DNA of 6,858 bases from JAAUQA01 sp036351435 (lineage in GTDB: Bacteria; Pseudomonadota; Gammaproteobacteria; Competibacterales; Competibacteraceae): NCBI GenBank assembly GCA_036351435.1, contig JAZBPA010000175.1, forward strand, positions 1 to 6,858, given 5' to 3'. The translations under genes and the position numbers were made by a program. Below are positions 6,156-6,858 of the stretch, in pieces. Below the pieces are notes generated by a model. That model was given only the letters and a program-made list of their open reading frames with translations, searched no databases and had not been told where the DNA came from. The first letter of the stretch is position 1. Each line of letters starts with the position of its first letter.

Positions 6156-6760
6156 GTTTCTGACTCCTGTTGTTCGGTAGGCGAACTCAAACCCCCAAGT
6201 TGCTCAAGCAATGCGAGCAGCAACTGACTGCTCAATACAACCGTCACTAGGGGGCGCACCAGATTCTTACTGACCTTGTTTTTTAAGCCTGCGGTGTGCA
6301 TTTCAGTGGGGGACAAGTGATAGAATGATATATCTGCGTCATCTTCCCGAAAAGCCATAACTTCAATTGTCGAATACTCATGATGAAACTTTGGAGGAGT
6401 GCGCTGCAACGCTTCACTATCCAGTTCAGGTATTGATAAGGGATTGCCAACATGCTCCCGTAGCTTCTGCTGAAAGTCTCCGTTCCGGTTTAACCAAGGT
6501 CGATTAAGTCCTCGTTCTCTTCCGTAATCAATAGATAACATCGTAGACAGTATATTCGTAAAAGGAATTATCTGGCCAAATAACAGTGTAAATCGCCCAT
6601 CTGAACTTATTTTTGCATGCGCCCAGTTTGCTGAATAGGTGTTTATTGGCGCTTCAAGTTTGCCGACATCGAATTCTATGTGTGTGAGATTGTTCCCCGC
6701 AAAATCAATTGTGAAGCCGAATCCTTTTAATTGATTAGTGGTGCTAACCTGCTTGCTCAT
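6152..6760 (-). CDS. Hypothetical protein with DUF3467-like pattern, fic operon
   Basis: A 202-residue protein, not confidently assigned. I place the start at ATG 6760 because it overlaps the stop of the upstream gene as ATGA; a TTG five codons earlier is in frame but lies inside that upstream gene. The segment NTYSANWAHAKISSDGRFTL followed by LFGQIIP, and the late hydrophobic helix LVTVVLSSQLLLALLEQLG, resemble the beginning and end of DUF3467 proteins (a YaN.v.v...d..L.FG strand pair and a vlSp.ha..Ll..L helix), with a longer middle part here. That match is by eye and weak. The late helix is rich in Leu and Val but interrupted by Gln and Glu, so it is more likely a packing or dimer helix than a membrane span. 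No catalytic motif is evident. It probably works with the two downstream proteins. Confidence 0.72.
   Translation of the reverse strand: MSKQVSTTNQLKGFGFTIDFAGNNLTHIEFDVGKLEAPINTYSANWAHAKISSDGRFTLLFGQIIPFTNILSTMLSIDYGRERGLNRPWLNRNGDFQQKLREHVGNPLSIPELDSEALQRTPPKFHHEYSTIEVMAFREDDADISFYHLSPTEMHTAGLKNKVSKNLVRPLVTVVLSSQLLLALLEQLGGLSSPTEQQESET
6164..6168 (-). promoter_or_regulatory. Ribosome binding site of the membrane-protein gene
   Basis: On the minus strand AGGAG lies 8 bases before the ATG at 6155, inside the end of the upstream gene. It is the clearest ribosome binding site in the operon and decides this start over the internal TTG. Confidence 0.6.
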
Positions 6761-6858
6761 GTGCTTGATACCCAAAGATTCTTGCGACGCGCACGTTTCA
6801 GTAAGCGAAGCTCAGTCAAAGGAACTGTTCTAAACGGTGTTTGGACGGGCCCACTTTC
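6757..6858 (-). CDS. C-terminal end of an unknown gene, first visible member of the fic operon
   Basis: The minus-strand frame is open from the window's right edge for 33 codons and ends in TGA at 6759-6757, overlapping the next ATG as ATGA. The visible end includes TPFRTVPLTELRLLKRARRK and finishes NLWVSST; it is strongly basic. Too little is present to name a family. The same ATGA junction found at the two other gene borders of the operon is the main reason to accept it as real coding sequence. Confidence 0.6.
   Translation of the reverse strand, partial: ESGPVQTPFRTVPLTELRLLKRARRKNLWVSST

Noticed and set aside
6761..6775. TTG 6775 as the start of the 202-residue gene
   Set aside because: ATG 6760 overlaps the upstream stop as ATGA, matching the other junctions of the operon; no ribosome binding site supports the TTG.
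1..6858. CRISPR array, tRNA/rRNA genes, transposase or integrase, toxin-antitoxin of RelE or VapC type
   Set aside because: I saw no regularly spaced repeats, tRNA-like cloverleaf, transposase motif or small toxin signature other than the Fic domain on either strand.

Overview
The left two-thirds of the window (1-4962, + strand) looks like chromosomal sequence from a moderately GC-rich gammaproteobacterium-type organism. It begins inside sufD and continues through sufS, sufU and sufT, the 3' end of a SUF iron-sulfur cluster assembly operon. The joins are very tight: a 4-base ATGA overlap between sufD and sufS, a 1-base overlap between sufS and sufU, and then a 24-base gap holding a good ribosome binding site before sufT. 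The lineage is inferred from protein style and gene order only. The pairing of SufS with a SufU-type scaffold, with no SufE inside the window, is notable.

After sufT, on the same strand, come three genes outside the SUF pathway. The first is an outer-membrane-type lipoprotein of unknown function, whose start has no ATG and runs into the end of sufT. The second is an alpha/beta hydrolase (lipase/esterase type) with an intact Ser148-Asp279-His311 set. The third is a 107-residue protein, probably a partner of the hydrolase. A strong GC hairpin lies at 2842-2860, but it sits inside the lipoprotein signal-peptide coding region and lacks a U-tract.

At 4948-5046 on the minus strand is the C-terminal remnant of an enoyl-CoA hydratase/isomerase (crotonase) gene. 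Its reading frame is cut off at the stop codon of the next gene. This looks like a scar where foreign DNA joined the older chromosome.

The right part (5050-6858, - strand) is visibly more AT-rich. It holds a tightly packed operon that enters from beyond the right edge: the last 33 codons of an unknown gene, a 202-residue protein with a faint DUF3467-like pattern, a 144-residue single-span membrane or exported protein, and a 224-residue Fic-domain protein. All three junctions are 4-base ATGA overlaps. The Fic motif reads HPFINGNGRISR, with Asn where Asp or Glu is usual, and I see no inhibitory [S/T]xxxE[G/N] motif in any protein of the cluster. This is the best candidate here for an undescribed system, possibly a membrane-linked Fic toxin or signalling module on an accessory island. 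Function is inference. No tRNA, rRNA, CRISPR or insertion sequence was seen.
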